A stretch of DNA of 15,575 nucleotides from Clostridia bacterium (GTDB lineage Bacteria > Bacillota_A > Clostridia > Oscillospirales > CAG-272): contig JAFQLN010000054.1 in NCBI GenBank assembly GCA_017414585.1, forward strand, positions 1 through 15,575, given 5' to 3'. This document shows, piece after piece, positions 1 through 6,878 of the stretch. Made by a program: the position numbers and the translations under genes. The notes beneath the pieces are model-generated. The model did not search any database and had not been told where the DNA came from. It worked only from the letters and a program-made list of their open reading frames with translations. Each line of letters starts with the position of its first letter. The first letter of the stretch is position 1.

Positions 1-1880
1 ACCTGACCAACTTCGAGAACTTCGTCGGGCTTAGCGATCTTGTGATCGGTGATCTGGCTGATGTGGATGAGACCGTCGCAGCCGGGAACGATTTCTGCAA
101 ATGCGCCGAAGGGCATGAGAGAAACGATCTTGACGTCAGCGGTATCGCCTTCTGCATACTTGTTCGTGAAGATGAACCAGGGATTCATTTCTTCAGTCTT
201 GTAGCCGAGGGAGATTCTGCCCTTTTCGCGGTCGTAAGACTTTACGTAAACGTGGATCTTGTCGCCAACGGAAACAACTTCGCTGGGGTGACGTACTCTC
301 TTCCAGGACAGCTCGGAGGTATGTACCATACCGTCTACGCCGCCGAGGTCAACAAACGCACCGAAGTCGGTCAGAGACTTAACTTCACCGTCGTATTCCT
401 TGCCTTCTGCGATTTCCATCCAGAATGCTTCTTCCTTAGCCTTGCGTTCTTCACGGAGTACGGCGCGGATGGAAGCATATGCTCTCTTGCGGTCGGTCTG
501 CTTGATTTCGATAATCTTGACCTTCTGGGTGGTGCCTACGATGGAGAGGAGATCGCCATCCTTCGGAACGCCGGTAAGAGAAGCGGGGATGAAGACGCGA
601 ACGGAGTTGATCACGATGATTACGCCGCCCTTAACTGCTTCAACGATCTTGCCTTCGAGGGTTTCCTGGGTGTCGCACGCTTCAACGATCTTGTCCCAGT
701 TTGCTTCAGAGTCTACTCTGGTCTTGTCAAGGGTTGCGATACCGTCGATATCACTTACCTTGATAACCTTTGCCTTGATAACATCGCCAACCTTGTAGAG
801 AACGTCGAGCTTCGCGGACGGATCATCGGTAGCCTTGTCGTGAACAATGACACCGGTGGTCTTTGCGCCGAGATCGAGATGAATTTCATTCTGCGAAATG
901 GACGTAATAACGCCTTCGACGATATCTCCTGTATTTAAAGTTTTGAAAGATGTTTCGAGAAGTTCTGCAAAGTTTTCCTGCTCGTTCATGGTTTGAAATA
1001 CCTCCTGTATTAAACTGTACGGCGTCGATGCACCGGCAGTTATTGACACTTTGAAATTGTTGACATCCACGCGGGGACATTCGGCAGGGGACGTGATAAA
1101 ATAAACCTGTCCGCACCGTTCAGCAGACAGCTCGTACAGCTTCCGTGAGTTGGAGCTGGACGGACTTCCGATGACGATCATCACATCGGACGCATCCGCT
1201 AACCGAATTGCTTCCTCCTGGCGCAATTGTGTCACATTACATATTGTATCAAAAATCTTGGCGTTTGGATAGTCCTTTTCAATAAATTTTATACTTTTTT
1301 TCCATTCCGCCAAATTTTGTGTGGTTTGTGCTGCCACAGCTATGTATTTTGCACTATTTTTGTCCTTTTGTTGTTCCGCAAGCCATTTTTCTGCCGCCGC
1401 GGCATCGTGAAGAACCAGTTTTTCCCCCTTCACGCAGGACAAAATCCCTTCCACTTCGGGGTGATCGGCGTTTCCGGAGAGGATGAAGAGGCTGTTTTCG
1501 TCTCCGTGCCGCGCCGCAATCTCCCGCACCCGCGTGACATACGGACAGGTGCAGTCGAGCAGGCGGAAGTTTTCGTTCCGCTGTGCACAGTCTCCCAGTG
1601 CCCGGACAATTTCATCCAGCTCCCCGTGCGCACGGATCACAACGGTTATCTCTTCTCCGCGGTCTGCGGCTTCAATCACAGCGGGAATGTCGGCGCGTGT
1701 GATTTCCTCCACGCCCTGCGCAAGAATCTGCTCCGCGTAGTGATCGTTGTGGATGATTCTGCCGAGCGTGCAGATCCGCCGTGGAGTTCCTTTGTACCGC
1801 GCGATTTCCGCTTCCAGTTCTCCGGTAGCGCGCCTGACGCCGAAGCAGAAGCCCGCGTGTTCGGCAATGGTGATGCTCAT
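1..1880 (-). CDS. ispH-rpsA: IspH-ribosomal protein S1 fusion (HMBPP reductase / S1), 3' end beyond window
   Basis: This is one open frame of 626 codons running off the left edge. Residues 1-290 are IspH (LytB), the iron-sulfur enzyme that makes IPP and DMAPP in the last step of the MEP pathway. Visible landmarks are the three cluster cysteines C12 (GFCFGV), C112 (DCTCP) and C214 (TICNVTQ), substrate-site histidines H44, H85 (RAHG) and H140 with E142 (HPEVEG), and the C-terminal GAS at 283-285. From M298 onward come S1/OB repeats: about 316-385, 405-475, 493-565 (DFGAFVDLGGVDGMVHTSEL) and a fourth from 578 (PFGAFAEIVPGCDGLIHIS) that is cut off. S1 repeats bind mRNA on the ribosome. I traced the frame through the junction and found no stop. 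The start ATG overlaps the plsC stop as ATGA. IspH-S1 fusions are known in Clostridia. The number of S1 repeats cannot be seen here. Confidence 0.95.
   Translation of the reverse strand, partial: MSITIAEHAGFCFGVRRATGELEAEIARYKGTPRRICTLGRIIHNDHYAEQILAQGVEEITRADIPAVIEAADRGEEITVVIRAHGELDEIVRALGDCAQRNENFRLLDCTCPYVTRVREIAARHGDENSLFILSGNADHPEVEGILSCVKGEKLVLHDAAAAEKWLAEQQKDKNSAKYIAVAAQTTQNLAEWKKSIKFIEKDYPNAKIFDTICNVTQLRQEEAIRLADASDVMIVIGSPSSSNSRKLYELSAERCGQVYFITSPAECPRVDVNNFKVSITAGASTPYSLIQEVFQTMNEQENFAELLETSFKTLNTGDIVEGVITSISQNEIHLDLGAKTTGVIVHDKATDDPSAKLDVLYKVGDVIKAKVIKVSDIDGIATLDKTRVDSEANWDKIVEACDTQETLEGKIVEAVKGGVIIVINSVRVFIPASLTGVPKDGDLLSIVGTTQKVKIIEIKQTDRKRAYASIRAVLREERKAKEEAFWMEIAEGKEYDGEVKSLTDFGAFVDLGGVDGMVHTSELSWKRVRHPSEVVSVGDKIHVYVKSYDREKGRISLGYKTEEMNPWFIFTNKYAEGDTADVKIVSLMPFGAFAEIVPGCDGLIHISQITDHKIAKPDEVLEVGQ
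987..1006 (-). promoter_or_regulatory. Internal ribosome binding site and ATG inside ispH-rpsA
   Basis: On the minus strand AGGAGG (1006-1001) lies 11 nt before an in-frame ATG (989-987) that encodes M298. This is exactly where the IspH domain ends and the S1 part begins (MNEQENFAE). It could let ribosomes start a free S1-like protein inside the fusion gene, or be the relic of a formerly separate rpsA start. The spacing is slightly long but usable. Function is inferred. Confidence 0.5.
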
Positions 1881-2569
1881 GTGTCATCCTCCGCCTTCTG
1901 CACAGTTCCGTCGGACAGCTTCACGTATTTCACTTCATCCGCACCGCCGATGCTTTCGTTTTCCGGCGCTTTGCCGTACTTGATTTCACACACGCGGCTG
2001 AAGATGATGCGCGATGCGTTCATGTACTCCACCTTCCCGCCGGAGACAAAGCCCATTTCGTCAAAGGGAATCGGTGTTCCGAAACGGACGGTATTTTTCC
2101 GAAAAATCCCCGTTCTCATGCGTGCATTGTCGATAAACACGGGCACAACGGGCACTTTCGCATGGTAAGCGATCATCCCGATGCCGTGCTTGATTTCCGT
2201 TGTTCTGGGATCCTGCCCGCCGTAACGGTGCCCCTGCGGAAAAATGCCGATCATCTCGCCCTCTTCGAGCATGGCAATCGTCTTCTTGAGACTGCCGACA
2301 TCCGCGCCGCCTCTGTCCACGGGATACGCCCCGAGTGCTTTGATCAAAGGTGCGAGCAGGGGAATTTTAAACAGCTCCTTCTTCGCCATATAGCGCAGCT
2401 GCCTCTTGGATGCCGCCGAAAGGACGAGCACATCCGAGAACGCGGTATGGTTTGCCGCAAGGATGACGCCGCCTTCGGGGACATTCTCCCAGCCGACCGG
2501 ATGAACACGGTACACCCACGCAACCGTCGGCTGGAAAACCCGATACATAAATTTATAAAAGGAAGTCAT
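1877..2569 (-). CDS. plsC: 1-acyl-sn-glycerol-3-phosphate acyltransferase (PlsC family)
   Basis: This 230-aa membrane-associated enzyme belongs to the family that transfers an acyl chain to lysophosphatidic acid, giving phosphatidic acid for phospholipid synthesis. The acyltransferase signature NHX4D is at 40-46 (NHTAFSD), with H41 and D46 as the catalytic pair. The usual FPEGTR block appears as FPQGHR at 110-115, and the last block is VPVVPVFI at 139-146. Length is normal for the family. The start overlaps the cmk stop by 4 nt and the stop overlaps the ispH start by 4 nt, so translation is probably coupled. The order cmk-plsC-ispH is typical of Clostridia. The FPQGHR variant means the exact acceptor is not certain. 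Confidence 0.9.
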   Translation of the reverse strand: MTSFYKFMYRVFQPTVAWVYRVHPVGWENVPEGGVILAANHTAFSDVLVLSAASKRQLRYMAKKELFKIPLLAPLIKALGAYPVDRGGADVGSLKKTIAMLEEGEMIGIFPQGHRYGGQDPRTTEIKHGIGMIAYHAKVPVVPVFIDNARMRTGIFRKNTVRFGTPIPFDEMGFVSGGKVEYMNASRIIFSRVCEIKYGKAPENESIGGADEVKYVKLSDGTVQKAEDDT

Positions 2570-3261
2570 GCCTGTTCCGTTCTTTCCAAATACTTGTTCA
2601 TCAGCCCGATGATGTAGTCCGCGGACTGGTCGATGTCATATCCGTCGTTGCAAAAATACACCGCATCGTCAGCGGCTTTCAGCGGTGCGGCTTCGCGTTC
2701 GCTGTCCTGCTTATCGCGTTCGTTGATGGCGCGCAGCACTTCTTCAAACGTCACCTCAATGCCCTTTTCACGCTGTTCCTTGTGCCGTCTTCTCGCACGC
2801 TCCTCCGCGCTGGCGGTCATGAAAACCTTCACTTCCGCATCGGGAATGATCACCGTGCCGATATCGCGTCCGTCCATGATCACGCCGCCTTTCTGCGCAA
2901 TCTTCTTCTGCATTTCGAGCAGGAAGGCGCGGACTTCGGGAATCTTCGATACCGCGGACGCATACAGCGATGCCTGTTCGGTGCGGATTTTGTTCCCCAC
3001 CGGCACGCCGTTCAGGTACACGCACTGCTGTCCGTCTTCGTAAGCAAGATCAATGTCAATCTTCTCAAGCGTCGCAATGATGCCTGCTTCATCATCGTGC
3101 CGAACGCCGTTTTCGATGGAGTAAAGCCCCACCGTGCGGTAAAGTGCGCCCGTATCCACATAAACAAGTCCGGTTTTCGCCGCAACCGCTTTGGCAATGG
3201 TACTCTTTCCCGCACCGCTCGGTCCGTCCAGAGCAACGCGGATGTTCTTGTAGTTCATCAT
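2566..3261 (-). CDS. cmk: Cytidylate kinase ((d)CMP kinase)
   Basis: This 231-aa cytosolic kinase phosphorylates CMP and dCMP using ATP. The P-loop GPSGAGKST is at 13-21, DTGALYR (NMP-binding side) at 36-42, the conserved DGRDIGTVIIPDA at 130-142, and the arginine-rich lid around 155-165 (ERARRRHKEQ). Length matches bacterial Cmk. Two ATGs are adjacent (MM). GGAG lies 6 nt before the first, so either could be used. It follows the flavoprotein gene after a 58-nt gap, the only real gap in the operon, and overlaps plsC by 4 nt. I saw no convincing promoter in that gap. Confidence 0.95.
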   Translation of the reverse strand: MMNYKNIRVALDGPSGAGKSTIAKAVAAKTGLVYVDTGALYRTVGLYSIENGVRHDDEAGIIATLEKIDIDLAYEDGQQCVYLNGVPVGNKIRTEQASLYASAVSKIPEVRAFLLEMQKKIAQKGGVIMDGRDIGTVIIPDAEVKVFMTASAEERARRRHKEQREKGIEVTFEEVLRAINERDKQDSEREAAPLKAADDAVYFCNDGYDIDQSADYIIGLMNKYLERTEQA

Positions 3262-3319
3262 CTCAGTCTCCGTTATCTATATAATCTGTATGATACAAAG
3301 TTTCCCCTATCCGGTCGGT

Positions 3320-4561
3320 TTATTCAGCCGACACAGCCGCAGCCGCCGATTCTCCCGCGATTTTCCCGGTCGCAAAGGCAATCTGCAGATTGTACCCGCC
3401 CGTGTATGCATCCACATCGAGCAGTTCCCCGCAGGCGTACAGCCCCGGATGATTTTTCAGCTCCATGGTTTTCGGGCTGACCTCGCGCACATCCACACCG
3501 CCGGAGGTCACAATCGCCTCATTCACCGGACGGAAGGATGCGGGCGTGATCGGAAAACGGGTGAGTGCTTCACGCAGTGCGGCTCGTTCTTCTTTCGTGA
3601 TCGCCCCGGTTTTCTTTCTGGGATCAATTCCCGACTGCGCAATCACTTCCGGAATGAGCTTCTGCGGCAAAAGATCCCCGAGGGAATTCACAAAATCACG
3701 TGCGGCGTACTTTCCGATATCGGAGAGCAGGCGTTTGTCCAGTTCCTCTTCCGACAGCGCGGGCTTGAGATTGAGCAGGAGTCTGTACGAATCGACCGGA
3801 TACTTCTGCATATTCGCCGACGCGGACAGCACCAGAGGTCCCGACACACCGAAGTGGGTGAACAGCATCTCTCCCATTTCCGTGTACACCGTTTCATTGC
3901 CGTGTACAGCGGTCAGGCGGACATTCTTGAGCGTCAGTCCGGCGAGATGGGAGAAATCCTCCGCTGTCACAACCGGCACAAGCGAAGGCTTCAGCTCCGT
4001 AATCTTTACGCCGAGAGAGGCAAGCATCCGGTGTCCGTCCCCCGTCGAGCCAGTTCCCGGATAGGACACGCCGCCGGTTGCGAAAATGACCGCATCCGCT
4101 TCGAGCGCATCCGTCCTGCCCTGACAGTGCACGGCAAATTTTCCGTCCTCCGTCTGCGAAACCGCACGCACGTTCATCCCGTACAGAACTTTCACGCCGG
4201 CTTCCTTCATTTTCTTCACCATTGCCGCCTGAATGTCCGCCGCCTGATCGGATACGGGGAACACACGGCGGCCGCGCTCCGTCTTCAGCGGTACACCGGC
4301 GGATTCAAAAAACGCCATGGTATCCTTCGGAGCAAAGCGGAATACGGCACCGTAGAGGAATTTCGGATTGCGGCTGACCGCTTCAAGAACTTCCTGCGGC
4401 GCACAGTCGTTGGTCACATTGCAGCGTCCCTTGCCCGTGATGCGCAGCTTCTTCCCGCAGAAGGGATTTTTCTCCAGCAGCATAACGTCCGCACCTGCAG
4501 AAGCCGCCGCAATCGCCGCCATCATCCCGGCAGGACCGCCGCCGACAATCACAATACTCAT
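3320..4561 (-). CDS. HI0933/YhiN-family FAD-dependent oxidoreductase
   Basis: This 413-aa flavoprotein has an N-terminal FAD-binding Rossmann motif (VGGGPAGMMAA, about 6-16), followed by the KNPFCGKKLRITGKGRCNVTN block (31-51) characteristic of the HI0933/YhiN family. The C-terminal FAD-contact region is GELLDVDAYTGGYNLQIAFATG at about 379-400. Databases often call such proteins aminoacetone oxidase family or NAD(P)/FAD-dependent oxidoreductase, but the physiological substrate is not established, so I give no symbol. It starts within the RpiR stop codon (4-nt ATGA overlap) and precedes cmk. One of only three GGCC sites in the window lies here (4270-4273, inside a GCGGCCGC). Confidence 0.9.
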   Translation of the reverse strand: MSIVIVGGGPAGMMAAIAAASAGADVMLLEKNPFCGKKLRITGKGRCNVTNDCAPQEVLEAVSRNPKFLYGAVFRFAPKDTMAFFESAGVPLKTERGRRVFPVSDQAADIQAAMVKKMKEAGVKVLYGMNVRAVSQTEDGKFAVHCQGRTDALEADAVIFATGGVSYPGTGSTGDGHRMLASLGVKITELKPSLVPVVTAEDFSHLAGLTLKNVRLTAVHGNETVYTEMGEMLFTHFGVSGPLVLSASANMQKYPVDSYRLLLNLKPALSEEELDKRLLSDIGKYAARDFVNSLGDLLPQKLIPEVIAQSGIDPRKKTGAITKEERAALREALTRFPITPASFRPVNEAIVTSGGVDVREVSPKTMELKNHPGLYACGELLDVDAYTGGYNLQIAFATGKIAGESAAAAVSAE

Positions 4562-5469
4562 CCGTTCATCCCGTGCCCTTTCGCGTTCATCTGTCCTTCA
4601 TGCTCGGAACTGGTGTAGACATGATAATCGTTCCAGACCTGTTCCAGCCGGTCGAGCGTCTCCGCCACTTCGCTGTGCTTCTTTTTGCCGATGTAAGCAA
4701 TCATGGCATTGATCACCGCCATGGGCGCAACGAGGGAGTCCACAAACGAGACCATTTCACTTTTCGCAACCAGCGCGGCATCGGCATGGGGAATGATGGG
4801 CGAGGACATACTGTCCGTAATGGCTACCACCTTTGCGCCGGTCTTCTTCGCGTATGCGGTGGCATTCACAATCCCCGTGGTGTAGCGTGGGAAGCTGATG
4901 GCAACGAACACATCATCCTCGTGCACTTTCATCAGGTGCTCGAAAATCTCACTGCCGCCTGCCGGACGGATCAGCCGCACGTTTTCAAACAGCAGACCGA
5001 AGTAGTAGTTCATAAACTCCGCCAGCACCGCCGACGAGCGCATCCCGAGGATATAGATATTCCGTGCGCCGAGAATCATGTCAACGGCACGCACAAATTC
5101 CGCCCGGTCAATCGTGTCCATCGTGGACTTGATGTTTTCCATATCGGCATCCAGACAGTACGGGAGAATCGCGTCCTCCTCCATCCGTCCGTTCACGGAT
5201 GAAACGCGCTGTACGGAGGTCAGACGTACCCGGACAGCTTCGCGGATCTGTCTCTGCAGCTGGGGATAGCCGTCAAACCCCATTTCGTTGGCAAAGCGCA
5301 CAACGGTCGATTCCGACACGCCGACCTCACTGCCGAGTGCGGAAGCGGTCAGATACGCCGCCTTGTCGTAATTTTCGGTTATATATCGCGCAATGAGCTT
5401 CTGCCCTTTTGAAAGCCGGGGCATCGCCTCGTCGATCTGTCGGATCAGGTCACAGTTCCTCTTTTCCAC
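4558..5469 (-). CDS. MurR/RpiR-family transcriptional regulator (HTH + SIS)
   Basis: This 303-aa protein has an RpiR-type helix-turn-helix at about 1-77 (helix region TASALGSEVGVSESTVVRFA, 41-60) and a sugar-isomerase-like SIS domain at about 125-262 (GMRSSA at 142-147, VAISFPRYTTG around 189-199). SIS domains bind phosphosugars, so the regulator probably senses a sugar-phosphate or amino-sugar phosphate; the ligand is unknown. The start is GTG, supported by AGGAAG (5482-5477) 7 nt upstream. A start on the overlapping upstream GTG (GTGTGG) would be in another frame. It is the first gene of the cmk-plsC-ispH operon and overlaps the flavoprotein start by 4 nt, so it may control the operon and itself. 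No sugar-uptake or sugar-catabolic gene is nearby, which is unusual for this family. Confidence 0.9.
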   Translation of the reverse strand: MEKRNCDLIRQIDEAMPRLSKGQKLIARYITENYDKAAYLTASALGSEVGVSESTVVRFANEMGFDGYPQLQRQIREAVRVRLTSVQRVSSVNGRMEEDAILPYCLDADMENIKSTMDTIDRAEFVRAVDMILGARNIYILGMRSSAVLAEFMNYYFGLLFENVRLIRPAGGSEIFEHLMKVHEDDVFVAISFPRYTTGIVNATAYAKKTGAKVVAITDSMSSPIIPHADAALVAKSEMVSFVDSLVAPMAVINAMIAYIGKKKHSEVAETLDRLEQVWNDYHVYTSSEHEGQMNAKGHGMNG

Positions 5470-5507
5470 ACGCAGTCTTCCTCAGCCTTTCCAAGTATAA
5501 CTGATAT

Positions 5508-5536
5508 ATTATATCAAATCCGCCGCCGCAATTCAA
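5508..5536 (-). promoter_or_regulatory. SigA-type promoter of the rpiR-cmk-plsC-ispH-rpsA operon
   Basis: On the minus strand TTGAAT (5536-5531) and TATAAT (5513-5508) are separated by exactly 17 nt. The -10 box sits within a near-palindrome GATATAATATATC (5515-5503), which could also be a regulator site. It lies about 40 nt upstream of the GTG start. Matches are 5/6 and 6/6 to consensus. Confidence 0.8.
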
Positions 5537-5596
5537 TCCTAATTTGTGAACGAACACACAAATCCGTATTTTGCCTCCTGCCCGCGGACGCTCCCC

Positions 5597-5765
5597 GCAA
5601 AAAGGAACTGTCGCAAGTATAAAAGTTTTGGTCGAGCTTTTTCAAAAGCTCGCAGGGATCCAAGGGACAGCGTCCCTGGTCGAGGCTCGCAAGCCTCGAA
5701 ACTCCCAAGACTTCCGAAAAAGTTCCTTTTTTGCTTCTTTTTTCCTCGCTAAAGGAAAAAAGAAG
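5597..5765 (-). repeat. Structured intergenic repeat (MITE/REP-like)
   Basis: No gene is present here. The element is bounded by near-perfect inverted ends: GCAAAAAGGAACT (5597-5609) against AGTTCCTTTTTTGC (5721-5734), differing by one extra T. Inside are three hairpins: CGAGCTTT/AAAGCTCG (5633-5640/5645-5652), AGGGAC/GTCCCT (5663-5668/5672-5677) and TCGAGGCT/AGCCTCGA (5680-5687/5692-5699). A fourth, CTTCTTTTTTCC/GGAAAAAAGAAG (5734-5745/5754-5765), follows directly. The 15-mer AGTATAAAAGTTTTG (5616-5630) recurs at 15544-15558, so this is probably a dispersed repeat. Orientation is arbitrary. It could be a non-autonomous mobile element or a structured RNA. Confidence 0.6.
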
Positions 5766-5787
5766 AACTATATTCCTGCAAAATACT

Positions 5788-5837
5788 AAAAGGCGTGTCG
5801 CAAATTACACTTTTCAATGTAAATGCGACACGCCTTT
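5788..5837 (-). terminator. Intrinsic terminator of hpf
   Basis: A 14-bp perfect stem (AAAGGCGTGTCGCA at 5789-5802 against TGCGACACGCCTTT at 5824-5837) is extended by an inner TTACA/TGTAA stem around an 8-nt loop. Read on the minus strand it ends in TTTT and lies 28 nt beyond the hpf stop. The T run is short, so termination may be incomplete. Confidence 0.8.
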
Positions 5838-5865
5838 CTGATCAAACCGCCGAGCGGCTCTGTTT

Positions 5866-6408
5866 TCATTTGTCTTTCTTCTCCGGAACGATGAGACCGT
5901 ATGCGCCGGCGTTTCTCTTGTAAACCACGCAGGTTTCGCCGCTGTCGGCATCTTCGTATACATAGAAGCTGTGACCAAGGAGATTCATCTGCAGAATCGC
6001 TTCTTCCGCTGTCATCGGCTTGAGGGGGAAGCTCTTTGTGCGGATATCGAAAACCGCTTCTTCCTCCACTGTGATATCGCCGTGCGTTACTGCCGCTTCC
6101 GCCGCCGCAAACGAAGTCTTCATTCTCTTTTCGAGTCTGGTCTTGTTCTTGCGGATCTGTCCTTCAATCGTGTCTACACAGCGGTTGAGGCTGGTACGGA
6201 AATCGGCTGTTGTCTCCTCCGCGCGGAAGAGAGTTCCCACAACTGAGATGGTAATCTCCATGCAAGCATTATCCCGGATCTTCTTGAGCGTGACCGTGGC
6301 GTCCGCACCCTGCGGGAAATAACGGTCAAACTTTGCCAGCTTCTTCTCAATGAGAGCCTTCATGTCGTCGTATACGTTGAGCTGTCTTCCGATAATGTTA
6401 ATGTTCAT
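5866..6408 (-). CDS. hpf: Ribosome hibernation promoting factor, long form
   Basis: This 180-aa protein binds the 30S subunit and, in its long form, drives 100S ribosome dimers in stationary phase. Residues 1-100 form the YfiA/RaiA-like domain (MNINIIGRQLNVYDDMKALI at the start). A variable linker runs to about 118. Residues 119-176 form the C-terminal dimerisation domain (FDIRTKSFPLKPMTAEEAIL, then GHSFYVYEDADSGETCVVYK and YGLIVP). Length and layout match Bacillota HPF rather than the short E. coli type. The ATG is preceded by GGTGGT (6420-6415) at a 6-nt spacing. It is a single-gene unit with its own promoter and terminator. Confidence 0.95.
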   Translation of the reverse strand: MNINIIGRQLNVYDDMKALIEKKLAKFDRYFPQGADATVTLKKIRDNACMEITISVVGTLFRAEETTADFRTSLNRCVDTIEGQIRKNKTRLEKRMKTSFAAAEAAVTHGDITVEEEAVFDIRTKSFPLKPMTAEEAILQMNLLGHSFYVYEDADSGETCVVYKRNAGAYGLIVPEKKDK

Positions 6409-6470
6409 GATCGTACCACCTTTTCTGGAATTTTCCTTCGGGATTTTTTCTTTCCCCCTCCGGTACTGTT

Positions 6471-6479
6471 ATTATACCA
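6471..6479 (-). promoter_or_regulatory. Extended -10 promoter of hpf
   Basis: On the minus strand TGGTATAAT (6479-6471) is a TGnTATAAT extended -10 box. No good -35 is seen 17 nt upstream, where the sequence is T- and A-rich. The start ATG is 62 nt downstream. In Bacillus hpf is under stress sigma control, but no such box is evident here. Confidence 0.6.
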
Positions 6480-6480
6480 T

Positions 6481-6740
6481 ATTTTCTCGAAAAAGATATA
6501 TATATTTTGTGAATTTTTGCTTTATTTTCTTTGTTTTTCATCCACTTTTTATACAAATCCACAACACGCCGCCGTGCGTTCTGCTTTCCGGACATCCTAT
6601 CGGACAGCAGAAATTCCGGCGCGCATATTTATACGCTGTTTCGCGGCGAATATGCACTGAAAAACGGTACTGTACGCACGTTTCTGTAATATTTATATAA
6701 TTTTTCACGCATCGGAATGAAAGAATTTTGTGCATCCAGA
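6481..6740. other. Intergenic stretch between hpf and asd promoters, no gene seen
   Basis: AT-rich spacer between two divergent promoters. Short open frames here lack ribosome binding sites and family signatures. A 7-bp inverted repeat GCATATT/AATATGC lies around 6622-6655 and a CTGCT/AGCAG pair around 6580-6610; neither has a T run. I see no recognisable RNA gene. Confidence 0.5.
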
Positions 6741-6743
6741 AAT

Positions 6744-6772
6744 TGACACATACGGCAAAGCATGATATAATG
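6744..6772 (+). promoter_or_regulatory. Consensus SigA promoter of asd
   Basis: TTGACA (6744-6749), a 17-nt spacer, then TATAAT (6767-6772), preceded by TG to give an extended -10 (TGATATAAT). Both hexamers are perfect, so expression should be strong unless limited by the leader that follows. Confidence 0.9.
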
Positions 6773-6796
6773 ATACTATATCGAACGCCGGAAGAT

Positions 6797-6876
6797 CATC
6801 CTGTCGGGAATAACCGCGGCGCTTCGGGTCAAATCATACTGACAGGACCGCAATACATCCTGTCCGAGGAGGATTC
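6797..6876 (+). promoter_or_regulatory. asd leader with competing hairpins
   Basis: The roughly 100-nt leader contains CATCCTGTC twice (6797-6805 and 6856-6864) and one complementary GACAGGA (6841-6847) between them. GACAGGA can pair with the first copy (long loop) or with the second (10-nt loop). The second hairpin sits directly before the GAGGAGG ribosome binding site (6866-6872). This could be an attenuator or translational switch. It is too short for a lysine riboswitch and matches no class I know. Confidence 0.4.
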
Positions 6877-6878
6877 CC

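Noticed and set aside
42..938. 298-codon open frame on the plus strand
   Set aside because: It is antisense to the S1 repeats of the IspH-S1 fusion, which have clear domain motifs. It has no family signature.
3290..4618. 442-codon open frame on the plus strand
   Set aside because: Antisense to the HI0933/YhiN flavoprotein, whose FAD motifs are unmistakable. The frame is Arg/His-rich as expected from a shadow.
5546..5789. Small plus-strand open frames (64-72 codons) between hpf and the rpiR operon
   Set aside because: They read through the palindromic repeat and have no ribosome binding site or recognisable protein features.
6779..6878. Lysine riboswitch before asd
   Set aside because: The leader is about 100 nt, shorter than the roughly 170-nt lysine element, and the characteristic multi-stem layout is not seen.
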